NCBI RefSeq assembly: GCF_030248535.1
Contig: NZ_JAHGAJ010000005.1
Coordinates: 232,948 to 296,947, forward strand
DNA from: Vibrio sp. D404a
Lineage (GTDB): Bacteria; Pseudomonadota; Gammaproteobacteria; Enterobacterales; Vibrionaceae
Length of the DNA stretch: 64,000 bases
Direction: 5' to 3'
Shown here: piece by piece, positions 34,930 to 44,052 of the stretch
How the letters are laid out: every line of letters begins with the position of its first letter
Numbering within the stretch: the stretch's first letter is position 1
Position numbers and translations under genes: made by a program
The notes under the pieces: model-generated
What the model was told of the DNA's origin: nothing
The model's database searches: none
What the model saw: only the letters and a program-made list of their open reading frames with translations

Positions 34930-35616
34930 ATGAAATATCAAGATTTAATAGCAGCTTGTCAGCAAGATTGGCAAGACTACACCGAGCATGATTTTGTTCA
35001 AACACTGGCGCAGGGTACTCTGCCTCAGCCGTGTTTTCTTCACTACCTGAAGCAAGACTTTTTGTTTCTAAAACAGTATGCCCGTGCTTATGCGTTAGCC
35101 ATTTATAAAGCAAACACCTTGGCGGATATGCGTCGTGCATTGCCAAGTGTGCATGCGCTGCTTGATTCCGAGATTGGACACCACGTTACTTACTGTGAGA
35201 AGTGGGGCTTGACTGAGTCTGACCTTGAGAATGAACCGGAAGATTTTGGCACCGTGGCTTACACGCGTTATGTGTTGGATGCGGGTATGACGGGCGATCT
35301 GGTTGATCTCTATGCTGCACTGGCGCCATGTTCTATCGGTTACGCTGTGATTGGTAAGGCGCTGCTGGAAGATTCTAAAACGGTCTTGGAAGGTAACCCT
35401 TACCGAAGCTGGATTGAATTGTACGGTGGTGAAGAGTTTCAAAGCGGTGTTGCTACAGGCGCGGAGTATTTCGACCAGCTGCTAGCCGAGATTGATATCA
35501 ATAGCCAGCGTGGTCAAAGGCTGATCCACATTTTTAAAACCGCAACACGCATGGAAGTGGCGTTTTGGCAACAAGGGCTAGATGCCAACGACTCAACTTT
35601 TCCAACGTCTAACTAG
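34930..35616 (+). CDS. tenA: Aminopyrimidine aminohydrolase / thiaminase II
   Basis: A 228-aa all-helical protein of the TenA family ([20 protein letters not shown]; Cys in [15 protein letters not shown] near residue 138; YGGEEFQ near 178). TenA hydrolyses the amino group of aminomethyl-pyrimidine from degraded thiamine, giving HMP for ThiD. It starts 8 bp after thiY and ends 8 bp before thiM. Confidence 0.95.
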   Translation: MKYQDLIAACQQDWQDYTEHDFVQTLAQGTLPQPCFLHYLKQDFLFLKQYARAYALAIYKANTLADMRRALPSVHALLDSEIGHHVTYCEKWGLTESDLENEPEDFGTVAYTRYVLDAGMTGDLVDLYAALAPCSIGYAVIGKALLEDSKTVLEGNPYRSWIELYGGEEFQSGVATGAEYFDQLLAEIDINSQRGQRLIHIFKTATRMEVAFWQQGLDANDSTFPTSN

Positions 35617-35624
35617 AGGTTTTT

Positions 35625-36413
35625 ATGCTGACTGAACAGATTAAAAGTGCACTGCAAGCGGTTCGAGAACAGAAACCATTGGTGGTTAATATCACCAATT
35701 ATGTAGTAATGAACAACAGTGCTAATGCTTTGTTGGCGTTAGGGGCTTCTCCGATTATGGCGCACTCTACACAAGAGATGGCTGAGATGATGTCTTTCGC
35801 CGGTGCTTTGGTAATCAATATCGGAACGCTAGACAGTGTATGGACGCCACGTATGGAGTTTGCCGTAGAGCAAGCTAACGCGAACGGAAAAACAGTGGTT
35901 CTGGACCCTGTCGGCTGCGGTGCCAGTCAGCTGCGAACGGAAACGTCGCGTCGTATCGCGCGACTCGCAGATAGTTTGATTATCCGTGCTAACGCGTCTG
36001 AGATCATTGCCCTAGCCGGAGAGCAGGCGCAAAGCAAAGGTGTTGATGCTCTAGATAGCAGTGAGGCGGCATTGGGCGCTGCCAAGTTCCTTGTGGCCGA
36101 ATACAACGCAAGCGTGGTGATTTCTGGTGAGACTGACTATGTCGTCACTGCGGACTCGGTGACGCAACTGAACAACGGTCACGCCATGATGCCTTACGTG
36201 ACGGGTATGGGTTGTACCTTATCAGCGTTGACCGGTGCGTTTGCAGCGGTTGGTGACAAGAGCGGTTTAGCGGCAGCAGCGGTATTGGGTGTTGCGGGTG
36301 AGATCGCTGCAGAGCAGTCTCAAGGCCCGGGCAGCTTGCAGCTCAATATCCTTGATGCTCTATATCAATTGGATGAAGAGACGCTTATTGCTCGTCTAAA
36401 GCTGACGGCTTAG
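35625..36413 (+). CDS. thiM: Hydroxyethylthiazole kinase
   Basis: A 262-aa ribokinase-like protein ([20 protein letters not shown] near residue 18; [10 protein letters not shown] near 90; [13 protein letters not shown] near 195). It phosphorylates hydroxyethylthiazole for coupling by ThiE. Last gene of the riboswitch-controlled operon, with a strong terminator after it. Confidence 0.96.
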   Translation: MLTEQIKSALQAVREQKPLVVNITNYVVMNNSANALLALGASPIMAHSTQEMAEMMSFAGALVINIGTLDSVWTPRMEFAVEQANANGKTVVLDPVGCGASQLRTETSRRIARLADSLIIRANASEIIALAGEQAQSKGVDALDSSEAALGAAKFLVAEYNASVVISGETDYVVTADSVTQLNNGHAMMPYVTGMGCTLSALTGAFAAVGDKSGLAAAAVLGVAGEIAAEQSQGPGSLQLNILDALYQLDEETLIARLKLTA

Positions 36414-36459
36414 CTTACAGTTTGACTAACAGCTTAGAATAGCCCTGAAGCCAAAAACA

Positions 36460-36495
36460 ATAACCCCGAGTCTTATCAACTCGGGGTTATTTTTA
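36460..36495. terminator. Terminator after thiM, also facing the chemotaxis gene
   Basis: A 12-bp perfect stem (ATAACCCCGAGT, 36460-36471, with 36479-36490), a T run on the plus strand and an A-rich 5' flank that allows use from the minus strand. Confidence 0.9.
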
Positions 36496-36532
36496 TTGGT
36501 ATAGACTCAACTGGCCGTGATTACGACATCCG

Positions 36533-38479
36533 CTAGGTGCTTTTAAAACGGTCAACTTGGCTCTTAAGGTGGTGTGCTACCTCAGTCAAGTCACTTGCCG
36601 CCTCCGAGATCTTAGCCACAGACTCTTGGTTGCTTTGCGCAATGGTATTGGCACCTTGAGCATTGTCACCCAGGGAACGGGTAAGGCTGTCTTGTTCATC
36701 GACCGAAGTTGCAATCTGGCTGTTGGCTTGGTTCAAATCTTGAATGTGTTGGTTAATCACATGCAAGTTTTGAGACGCTTGCTGAGCCTGTGTAGACGCT
36801 TGAGATACCGTGCCGTGACTCTCTTTAATCGATTCGAGAGCGTCTTTAGCGCCACGCTGTAACGAGGTAATGAGATCGTTAATCTGGCTCGCTGACTCTT
36901 GGGTGCGTTGGGCTAGGGTGCGAACTTCATCCGCTACTACAGCAAAGCCTCGACCTTGGTCGCCTGCGCGGGCTGCTTCAATTGCCGCATTGAGTGCCAG
37001 CAAGTTGGTTTGCTCAGTTACACCTTGAATCACCTCTAAAATCGCGCCAATATTCATCGATTCGGCATGTAGGTCGCTCACTTTTTGGCTACTGAGCTGC
37101 ATTTGCTCGTCCGCTTGACCAATCTCTTGCAGGGTCTTGTCTACTTCGGTTAGACCCATAGCAACGTTAGATGTAGCTTGGCTTGCCACCTCAGAAGCAT
37201 GGTTAGCACTGGATGCAATTTCTGACGTGCTTGAGGCAAGTTGAGAGACAGCCGAAGAGATGTTGATGATCTCGTCGTTGAGTCGTGCCGCGTTGTTTGA
37301 ACCGGTTGTGGTGACGCTGTCGAGCGATTCAGACATCTCACCAATGCGTAGGCTAGAGGCGTTCACTTGCTGAACGATATCGCGCAGAGACTCAATAGTG
37401 GTTTTCATATTCTCAAGTAGCTGACCAATTTCGTTCTGGTCGGTTACACGCACATCGACACTCAAGTTACCTTGGGCCAGTTCATTGGTGATCTCTTTAA
37501 CCTGAGCAATACCTTTGTTGATTGAACGGGTGACTAGAATTGCACTGGTTGTTCCAACCAATAATGCAATACCAGTGAGTAGCACAATAATCTGAATCGA
37601 GCGCTCTTCGCTGAGTTCAAGCTCTGGAATAAGCGCGTTTTTCTGTTGCTCGATGATAGATTGTGCATCTAGTACGGCGACAGCAAGGGTATCACCTAAG
37701 CTGGTCAGTTGGGTTTGAAGCTGCGCGTTCTCAAGTTTCTGTTGGTGGACTTGCTCAAAACCCGCTGCGTAGGCTTCGCGCTGATCGGTAAAGCTATCGA
37801 TCAACTCAGCTTGGTAATCCGATGATTCAAGAGAACGGATGTCGCCCTCGATGCCGGGTAGGGCATATTCAAACAGGTCTTGACCCGATTCATAGGTTTT
37901 TGGGTTGCCATCGTTAGAGTAGCTAAGGACTGCTATCTTAGCTGCTAGGAAGTTCTCCATTAGCATACCCGCGTATAAACTCGCGTTGGAGTCGTCGTTA
38001 TTGTAAGACTCATACAGCAGGCTTTGAGCGGCTTTCAGTGCGTTCTCTTCTCGTTTAACCATCTCAACCGTGACTAGCTGGTGGATGAGCTGCTGGCTCT
38101 GGCTCATTAAACGGTAAGCTTGGTCAAATTCGGCGATACTTTGCTGCACTTGCGATAGACGCTCTAGGCTGTCGCTGTGTTGAGTTTCAGTTAGCAAGGC
38201 TTGCAGCAGTTGATCTATTTCGTCTTTATTGGCGAGATATTCTTGCTGATATTGATCATTGAGTGTTGAAAGGTAGCGCTCTGAGGTGAGGCGCATTTGC
38301 AAAAAGTGGGTCTCAATGTTGCTCGACTCTTCTGCTTGATTACTGAGTAGGCTGTAGTCCTGAAAACCCTTGGATAGAGTTTGGATCCCTTGGAAGCTAA
38401 CAAAACCCGAGATGATGAAAAAGAGTAAGCAGATGGCATAACCCAGCTTCACTCTTAGAGAGATTGATAGTTGACGCAT
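36533..38479 (-). CDS. Methyl-accepting chemotaxis protein
   Basis: A 648-aa protein. The ATG at 38479 has AAGGA 5 bp upstream; longer in-frame starts lack a site. Layout: membrane helix near 9-30 ([18 protein letters not shown]), a long helical periplasmic sensor of some 260 residues without PAS or Cache signatures (helical bimodular type possible), a second helix near 295-320 ([20 protein letters not shown]), HAMP, and the signalling hairpin with [20 protein letters not shown]. No CheR pentapeptide (ends DRFKST). It interrupts the thiamine genes but nothing in the sequence shows a thiamine ligand. Confidence 0.95.
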   Translation of the reverse strand: MRQLSISLRVKLGYAICLLFFIISGFVSFQGIQTLSKGFQDYSLLSNQAEESSNIETHFLQMRLTSERYLSTLNDQYQQEYLANKDEIDQLLQALLTETQHSDSLERLSQVQQSIAEFDQAYRLMSQSQQLIHQLVTVEMVKREENALKAAQSLLYESYNNDDSNASLYAGMLMENFLAAKIAVLSYSNDGNPKTYESGQDLFEYALPGIEGDIRSLESSDYQAELIDSFTDQREAYAAGFEQVHQQKLENAQLQTQLTSLGDTLAVAVLDAQSIIEQQKNALIPELELSEERSIQIIVLLTGIALLVGTTSAILVTRSINKGIAQVKEITNELAQGNLSVDVRVTDQNEIGQLLENMKTTIESLRDIVQQVNASSLRIGEMSESLDSVTTTGSNNAARLNDEIINISSAVSQLASSTSEIASSANHASEVASQATSNVAMGLTEVDKTLQEIGQADEQMQLSSQKVSDLHAESMNIGAILEVIQGVTEQTNLLALNAAIEAARAGDQGRGFAVVADEVRTLAQRTQESASQINDLITSLQRGAKDALESIKESHGTVSQASTQAQQASQNLHVINQHIQDLNQANSQIATSVDEQDSLTRSLGDNAQGANTIAQSNQESVAKISEAASDLTEVAHHLKSQVDRFKST

Positions 38480-38820
38480 ATACATCCTTATAATCCGCGT
38501 TTCACTGTATGTTTGCTTGGAAGCACTGGCAGAGTATTTCACATTTATCATGCAAGAGCATGCAAAATGTAACATTTTTGTGTCACTTGTAGGCGTTTTG
38601 TTGTTTTTGGATGCGGTTCTCAGAGTTTCTGAGTGGTCTCATGTGTGTCTAGTAACATATTATTAGGGTAAACGCGGGAACAGCTCGATAAGGTTTGGTG
38701 TATAGGCCACTATCAAGAAGAGATTTTGATGTGTATGGCGTGATCAAACGGTAAACTAGATGCTCAACAAAAAGAAAGCGCTGTGATAAATAATAAGTGC
38801 GTTAATAGGACCCCAATTCA
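38480..38820. other. Divergent region between chemotaxis gene and thiE
   Basis: About 340 bp. Both promoters must lie here; AATAGGACCCC before thiE is its ribosome site. I looked for a second TPP riboswitch ahead of thiE and did not see the CTGAGA or ACCTGAT blocks. Confidence 0.5.
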
Positions 38821-39438
38821 ATGAACAATCCATATAAACTTTATCTTGTTACCGATGACCAACAAGACTTAGCCACACTAGAACATGTGGTGGAGCAAGC
38901 AGTCGCGGGCGGTGTGACTATGGTGCAGGTGCGAGAAAAGCACGGTGACGTAAGAGCCTTCATTGAGCGAGCACAGCGTGTAAAGACTATCTTGGAAGGC
39001 ACCGGTGTCCCTTTAATCATTAATGATCGCGTAGATGTGGCATTGGCGGTGGATGCTGATGGGCTTCATTTGGGGCAGTCGGATATGCCTGCTGCGATGG
39101 CGCGACAATTGATTGGTGACGATAAGATTCTTGGTTTGTCGATTGAGAATGAACAACAGCTTGAAGAGGCCAACCACCTGCCGATTGATTACATAGGTTT
39201 GAGTGCTATTTTCGCTACACCAACTAAAACCAATACTAAAAAGCATTGGGGTGTGGAAGGTTTAAAGAAGGCGCTTGAAACAACCAAACTGCCGATTGTC
39301 GGTATTGGAGGCATCAACGAGGGTAATATTCCTGAGTTGATGGCGACGGGAGTGCATGGATTAGCATTGGTGTCAGCGATTTGTCACGAAGATGACCCAA
39401 AGGCGTCGTCTGAGTACCTGCTTTCTTTGATGGGCTAG
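38821..39438 (+). CDS. thiE: Thiamine phosphate synthase
   Basis: A 205-aa TIM-barrel enzyme with family blocks YLVTDDQQD, MVQVREKHGD, LIINDRVDVALAVDADGLHL, GQSD, and the phosphate-binding IVGIGGINEGNIPELM, then GVHGLALVSAI. It joins HMP-PP and thiazole phosphate. It lies apart from thiD-thiM and is not obviously under the riboswitch. Other de novo genes (thiC, thiG, thiS, thiF) are not in the window. Confidence 0.94.
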   Translation: MNNPYKLYLVTDDQQDLATLEHVVEQAVAGGVTMVQVREKHGDVRAFIERAQRVKTILEGTGVPLIINDRVDVALAVDADGLHLGQSDMPAAMARQLIGDDKILGLSIENEQQLEEANHLPIDYIGLSAIFATPTKTNTKKHWGVEGLKKALETTKLPIVGIGGINEGNIPELMATGVHGLALVSAICHEDDPKASSEYLLSLMG

Positions 39439-39449
39439 CTCATAGCCTA

Positions 39450-39580
39450 GTTGATTGGAAAAGTTAAATTGACGAGAAAAAACTCAGTTGAGTCGAAGAC
39501 GTTCAGTGAGTAGAAGAAGCTAAATTGAGTCAAAGAAGTTTAACTGGCTAGAAACAGCTTAATTGACTAGAAAACAACGG
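39450..39580 (+). repeat. Seven degenerate 18-19-bp tandem repeats after thiE
   Basis: Units start at 39450, 39469, 39487, 39506, 39525, 39543 and 39562 and follow TTGAGTNGAAGAAGNTTA. The array begins about 10 bp after the thiE stop. The last unit also forms the left arm of the terminator-like inverted repeat. Confidence 0.8.
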
Positions 39581-39609
39581 CTCTAAAAGAGTAACTTGTT
39601 TTCTAGTCA
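39564..39609. terminator. Inverted repeat between thiE and the facing gene
   Basis: TGACTAGAAAACAA (39564-39577) pairs with TTGTTTTCTAGTCA (39596-39609), with a small CTCT/AGAG hairpin in the loop. A likely shared terminator, without a classical T run after the stem. Confidence 0.6.
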
Positions 39610-39643
39610 TATCTTAGCGAGTTCAGTGTTAGCGGAACTCAGC

Positions 39644-39985
39644 CTATTGCATGCAAAGTGCGACGGTACCAGCAATCATCAGAGCGATAGCAATGTACCA
39701 ACCGATCTGTGCTTTGTTGTCTGCCACGAACACCTTGATGTAGTTTACTTCTTCATGAGCCATCGCAATAAAGTCGGTGTAGTTAATCGACAACTCGCGA
39801 CGTGTCTCTTGCAGTTCATTTTGAAGCTTGTTGAAAGCCTCATCCATAAACCCTTTCATTTCACTTGCTGCTGGCTTACCCATTAGCAAAGTGTCCCAAA
39901 TTGCCATGCGTGAAGCATACTCACTATCACTAACACAGTTCAATACACGTAAGTCATACTCACGCTTGTTACGCTCTTTCCCCAT
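39644..39985 (-). CDS. Small tail-anchored membrane protein, unknown function
   Basis: A 113-aa protein from the ATG at 39985; an upstream GTG or TTG would add up to 15 residues, and no start has a good ribosome site. Most of it is charged and helical (MGKPAASEMKGFMDEAFNKL, then LQNELQETRRELSI). One C-terminal membrane helix (IGWYIAIALMIAGTVALCM) follows, so it is probably anchored by its tail with the bulk in the cytoplasm. No family recognised. It faces thiE and is a single gene. Confidence 0.65.
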   Translation of the reverse strand: MGKERNKREYDLRVLNCVSDSEYASRMAIWDTLLMGKPAASEMKGFMDEAFNKLQNELQETRRELSINYTDFIAMAHEEVNYIKVFVADNKAQIGWYIAIALMIAGTVALCMQ

Positions 39986-40030
39986 TTTCAATGGGCAAAT
40001 ATTCTTTAAAACGTTCACAAATAATTCCAA

Positions 40031-40308
40031 AGGTTCATTCAGGTAGAAACGAGCACCAAAATGGGCTCATAAACTGGGGTGAATCGAGATTCAAAAAGTG
40101 ACCTGTTTAATGAACATGGTTTAAGTAACGTGCCTAAGTATCTGAAGAATCACCAGTAACTCTGACGCCTCGCATAGTAAGTTTGAGACCCAATGACATC
40201 AACTAGGGTGTTTTGTCTAGACGACAAAGATAATTGTTAGAAAAGTCGGCAGTTTGTCTGTTTAGTGAGCGAACACTCAATCTTAGGGCTATATTTGTAA
40301 GAGAATCG
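40031..40308. other. Intergenic region before the copper operon
   Basis: About 280 bp with no recognised gene. A minus-strand ORF at 40203-40505 overlaps the copper promoter and the exported protein gene antisense, and is not supported. Confidence 0.5.
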
Positions 40309-40339
40309 TTGACCTTACCCTTGGGGTAACGTTTATAGT
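40309..40339 (+). promoter_or_regulatory. CueR/MerR-type copper promoter
   Basis: -35 TTGACC (40309-40314), a 19-bp spacer and -10 TATAGT (40334-40339). The long spacer carries the dyad ACCTTACCC-TTG-GGGTAACGT. MerR-family activators such as CueR act on exactly this over-long, palindrome-filled spacer; E. coli copA has the same spacing. The regulator gene is not in the window. Confidence 0.88.
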
Positions 40340-40365
40340 TGCGTTTCACCTTATATGGATTGGTT

Positions 40366-40773
40366 ATGACACACTCACTTAAGACATTCTGGATTACGAT
40401 CTTCAGCATCCTTGCGATGTTGTTGTCGACGAGTGTTTCTAGTGCGTCAACCATGGAAATGCAGATGATGGATAAAGAGACCATGGCTTGCCCACACGCA
40501 AGCATGATGACTCATGAAATCGCTGCAATGTGTTCGGTCGCTGGTGACCACCAATCTATGCATGACATGTCTCAACATGACTCCAGTCATTGCTCTCATG
40601 GTGGGGACGGCTTTGCCAATTGCTGTGTCTCTATCTGCCTGAGTTGGTCTTACCCGATTCAATCAATCAATACTTTATCTAGCTTTGCCTACTCGCTTGC
40701 CCCTTATCACGACGTGATCATAGGTAGCAAGGTTGCGCGCATTCAATCTATTCTTAGACCGCCTTCCGCTTAA
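40366..40773 (+). CDS. Exported Met/His/Cys-rich protein heading the copper operon
   Basis: A 135-aa protein from the ATG at 40366, 27 bp after the CueR-type -10. It has a signal peptide (MTHSLKTFWITIFSILAMLL, cleaved near VSSAS). The mature N-terminal half is packed with Met, His and Cys (METMQMM-like start; CPHASMMTHEIAAMC; HDMSQHDSSHCSHGGDGFAN, then CCVSIC), which suits Cu(I)/Ag(I) binding. A hydrophobic stretch follows and the tail ends RPPSA, recalling DUF2946-type proteins. Probably a periplasmic copper-binding accessory. A frameshift is not needed to explain it. Confidence 0.7.
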   Translation: MTHSLKTFWITIFSILAMLLSTSVSSASTMEMQMMDKETMACPHASMMTHEIAAMCSVAGDHQSMHDMSQHDSSHCSHGGDGFANCCVSICLSWSYPIQSINTLSSFAYSLAPYHDVIIGSKVARIQSILRPPSA

Positions 40774-40873
40774 TTCACTATTCCACAATCTCACTACCTA
40801 TCGGCCTGTCGTAACGGCTGACCCCTAGGTGCGATCTATGCGTTTTTTAACGCCATAAAATGGATTTATTCTT

Positions 40874-42328
40874 GTGAATATTGAATCAAGATGGTTGGTG
40901 CTACCTATTTGCACCAGCTTATTGGCGATGCCTGCATTTGCAGTCGCGGCATCGTCGAATGCGGCGGTGACTTCGACCAGTGCGAGTCACTCAAATAATG
41001 GCAGCAATACTGAATCTCAACGAGCGCATGAACGTCAGCTCTCGCTGCTCATTGAGCAAGCGCTACAGCGTGACAGTGGTCGTCAACAGATCATTGCTCA
41101 ATCTCAAGCCGCTCGACACGCCGGTATCGCGTCGGCGACCTTGAGCGACCCTAAGTTGAAAGTAGGTTTTGGCGGCTTACCTGTTGATAGTTTTAAGTTT
41201 GACGAAGACCCTATGACCAACATCTCGGTTGGGCTAATGCAGCAGTTTGAACGTGGCTCGACACTGGATTTGAAAGAGCGTCAATCAACCCAACAGGCAG
41301 ATGGCATCCATTTCCAAGTTGCCGTTCGTGAAAGAGAAATCACCAATACCATTACCACACTTTGGCTAGAGCTTGGCTACCAACAAGCCGCACGTTCAAC
41401 GCTGCTGGAGAGTCGTCGCTTGATGGCAGAGCTAGAGCGATTCATTGAAACCAATTACGGCATTGGTAACAGCGAAGCTCAAGATCTGCTTAACGCGCAG
41501 CTTAACGTGGTGAAGTTCGATGAGAAACTGCAAGCCAATCAACAGCAGCAGCGCCGTATTGTTGCGCAGCTGTCTGAATGGTTAGGTGCGGAGTGGCTGA
41601 ATGCCTCTCTGGCCTCAAGCGGAACGTCTGCAAAAGGCTCATCAACGAATGCTATTCAAGCCAATAATGCATTGGGTTGGCAAGCTCTAGAAGCGCAGCT
41701 CACCCCTTATGCTGGCAGCTCTCAATTCTATCCACTGTTGCAATCGCATCCTATGGTGCGCGCTGCGGATAGTGCAATTACTGTTAACGAAACTCAAGTA
41801 GAGATCGCAGAGCAAGCGTATCTGCCTCAATTTGGTGTGGAGGTGATGTATGCCTATCGTCAAGCTGACAACATGCAGGGCAATCCCGCCTCTGATTTGG
41901 TGAGTGCCTATGTGACTATGGATATCCCACTGTTTACGGGTAATCGCCAAGACAAAAGTGTCGAAGCGGCTCAGTATCAAGTCGGTTCAGCACGCGCCCA
42001 GAAAGAGACCTTATTAAGCCAGATGAACGCCAAAGTGAATGCGCTGTTGGTAGACAGAGACAACTTGGCTCAACGTATCGAGCGTTATCAAAAGAGCTTT
42101 ATTCCTCAAGCCGATGCGACCACGCAAGCGGTCGAGCGCGGCTATCAAAACAATACTGCTCAGTTTAATGACGTGATCACTGCCATGACCAATGCGCTCA
42201 ATATTCAGTTGGAGCAGCAGAGACTGATCACTGATCTCAATATCGTTAACAGCCAATTAGCGGCGCTTGTGGGTGGTTCATATCACCAGCCTTCACAATC
42301 AACAAAAACAACGCCTCAAGCGCAATAA
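40874..42328 (+). CDS. cusC: TolC-family outer-membrane channel of a copper/silver efflux system (CusC-like)
   Basis: A 484-aa protein with a GTG start (weak ribosome site) and a signal peptide (LPICTSLLAMPAFAVAAS). Two long helical outer-membrane-efflux repeats follow (ATLSDPKLKVGFGGLPVDSF; LLVDRDNLAQRIERYQKSFI). No lipobox is evident, unlike E. coli CusC. It forms the exit duct for the adaptor and pump genes that follow. Confidence 0.85.
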   Translation: MNIESRWLVLPICTSLLAMPAFAVAASSNAAVTSTSASHSNNGSNTESQRAHERQLSLLIEQALQRDSGRQQIIAQSQAARHAGIASATLSDPKLKVGFGGLPVDSFKFDEDPMTNISVGLMQQFERGSTLDLKERQSTQQADGIHFQVAVREREITNTITTLWLELGYQQAARSTLLESRRLMAELERFIETNYGIGNSEAQDLLNAQLNVVKFDEKLQANQQQQRRIVAQLSEWLGAEWLNASLASSGTSAKGSSTNAIQANNALGWQALEAQLTPYAGSSQFYPLLQSHPMVRAADSAITVNETQVEIAEQAYLPQFGVEVMYAYRQADNMQGNPASDLVSAYVTMDIPLFTGNRQDKSVEAAQYQVGSARAQKETLLSQMNAKVNALLVDRDNLAQRIERYQKSFIPQADATTQAVERGYQNNTAQFNDVITAMTNALNIQLEQQRLITDLNIVNSQLAALVGGSYHQPSQSTKTTPQAQ

Positions 42329-42337
42329 GGAATCTTC

Positions 42338-44050
42338 ATGAAATCATTTAAAGTCGCAAGCATTGCACTTGTCGTTGGCGCTGCAATCGGTGTTGGTGCG
42401 AGTCAGTTTTTTTCTATGAATCACGCTGCAATGAGCAGTGAATCGTCGGCCAGCAGTGCCGATGAGCCCCTGTATTGGGTTGCTCCGATGGATCCGAATT
42501 ATCAACGAGATCAACCGGGTAAGTCGCCAATGGGCATGGACTTAGTTCCCGTTTACGCTGATGACCTAGCAGGCAAGAAAGATAAGCCGGGCACGGTAAC
42601 CATTGATCCTTCGGTCGAAAATAACCTTGGTGTCAAAAGTGAAACCGTGATGCTAGAACCGCTGGCTCCAAAAATCGAGACAGTCGGATACGTTGCGTTT
42701 GATGAAAGTCGTCTGTGGCAAACCAACGTACGTGTCTCTGGTTGGGTTCAAGATCTGTTTATCAATGCCGTGGGTGAGAAGGTATCGCAAGGGGAGGTGT
42801 TATTCACACTCTATTCTCCTGAGCTCGTAAAGGCACAAGAAGAGCTGCTTAGTGCTTATAAAACCGGTCGTAAAGGGATGATTGCTGGCGCGAAAGAGCG
42901 ACTGCTCTCTTTGGGTGTCGATAAGCTGCAAATCAATCGCATTGTGAAGCGTGGTAAGGCATCGCAAACCATTGAAGTTAAAGCGCCTGCTGACGGTGTT
43001 ATCGCGACCTTAAATATCCGAGAAGGGGGATACCTTTCTCCGGCTCAAGCGGTGATCAGCGCTGGTCCACTGGACGAAGTCTGGGTTGATGCGGAAGTTT
43101 TTGAGCGCCAAGCACATTGGATTTCACAAGGCACTGCAGCTTCGATGACGTTAGATGCGGTTCCGGGTGGCGAATGGAGCGGTCGCGTCGATTATGTCTA
43201 CCCAATCCTGGATCCAACCACACGTACTTTGCGCGTTCGTCTCAAGTTCCCGAACTCTGATGGTGAGCTTAAACCGAACATGTTCTCAAACATCACCTTA
43301 AAGCCTGAAAGCGAAGATGATGTATTAACGGTGGCGCGCTCTTCCGTGATCCATTCAGGAGGTGTGACGCGCGTGGTGCTGTCTGAAGGCGATGGTAAAT
43401 ATCGCTCTCATCGTATCCGAGTTGGGCGAGAGGCGGATGATCGTGTGGAAGTACTTGAGGGTCTAGAACAGGGTGTTGAGGTGGTGACATCTGCTCACTT
43501 CATGTTGGATTCTGAATCCAGTCAAACGGCGGATCTGTCGCGTATCTCTTCAACCAATGACGAATCAGAGCAGATGAGCAGCTCGGTTTGGGCGAAGGGC
43601 ACCATTACCAACCTGATGGTCGGGCATCGTATGGCAACCATTGAGCATCAACCGGTTCCTGAATGGGATTGGCCGGGCATGGTGATGGACTTTACCTTCT
43701 CTGAGGAGGTTGACCTGTCGGGCTTGGCAAATGGCCAGTCCATCGACTTTGAAATGGAAAAGACTGAATCCGGCCAATATCAAGTTACTGATGTCAGCCA
43801 AAGCGATGATGTGATGGCGAAAGAGGTATGGGTTGAAGGCGATATCACCATGCTGATGGCGGACTTTGGCATGATCACAGTGAACCACCAAGCGGTTGAT
43901 GAGTGGCAGTGGCAAGCGGGAGAGATGAATTTTACCGCGAGCGATGACATTCCACTGGGCGATTACCAAGAGGGGCAAAAAGTGCGTTTCCTTGTGGTGA
44001 AATCGGGCACGGATTACGTGCTAAAACAGATCGAATCGGCTGAGGAATAG
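42338..44050 (+). CDS. cusB: RND periplasmic adaptor fused to two CusF-like copper domains (CusB-CusF-CusF)
   Basis: A 570-aa protein; E. coli CusB has 407. A membrane or signal segment is followed by the CusB metal-binding block (YWVAPMDPNYQRDQPGKSPM, then GMDLVPVY), barrel-sandwich, lipoyl-like and beta-barrel domains (about 100-400), and an extra C-terminal 170 residues. These hold two CusF-like OB folds. Domain 1 has every Cu(I) ligand (His, then WDWPGMVM). Domain 2 keeps His and Trp but reads WQWQAGEM, so the first ligand Met is Gly. In E. coli the chaperone CusF is a separate protein; here it is tethered to the pump. It lies 9 bp after the channel gene and its stop nearly touches the pump start. 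Confidence 0.93.
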   Translation: MKSFKVASIALVVGAAIGVGASQFFSMNHAAMSSESSASSADEPLYWVAPMDPNYQRDQPGKSPMGMDLVPVYADDLAGKKDKPGTVTIDPSVENNLGVKSETVMLEPLAPKIETVGYVAFDESRLWQTNVRVSGWVQDLFINAVGEKVSQGEVLFTLYSPELVKAQEELLSAYKTGRKGMIAGAKERLLSLGVDKLQINRIVKRGKASQTIEVKAPADGVIATLNIREGGYLSPAQAVISAGPLDEVWVDAEVFERQAHWISQGTAASMTLDAVPGGEWSGRVDYVYPILDPTTRTLRVRLKFPNSDGELKPNMFSNITLKPESEDDVLTVARSSVIHSGGVTRVVLSEGDGKYRSHRIRVGREADDRVEVLEGLEQGVEVVTSAHFMLDSESSQTADLSRISSTNDESEQMSSSVWAKGTITNLMVGHRMATIEHQPVPEWDWPGMVMDFTFSEEVDLSGLANGQSIDFEMEKTESGQYQVTDVSQSDDVMAKEVWVEGDITMLMADFGMITVNHQAVDEWQWQAGEMNFTASDDIPLGDYQEGQKVRFLVVKSGTDYVLKQIESAEE

Positions 44051-44052
44051 TG

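Noticed and set aside
40203..40505. 100-codon minus-strand ORF across the copper promoter
   Set aside because: It covers the CueR-type promoter and is antisense to the first copper gene's signal peptide.
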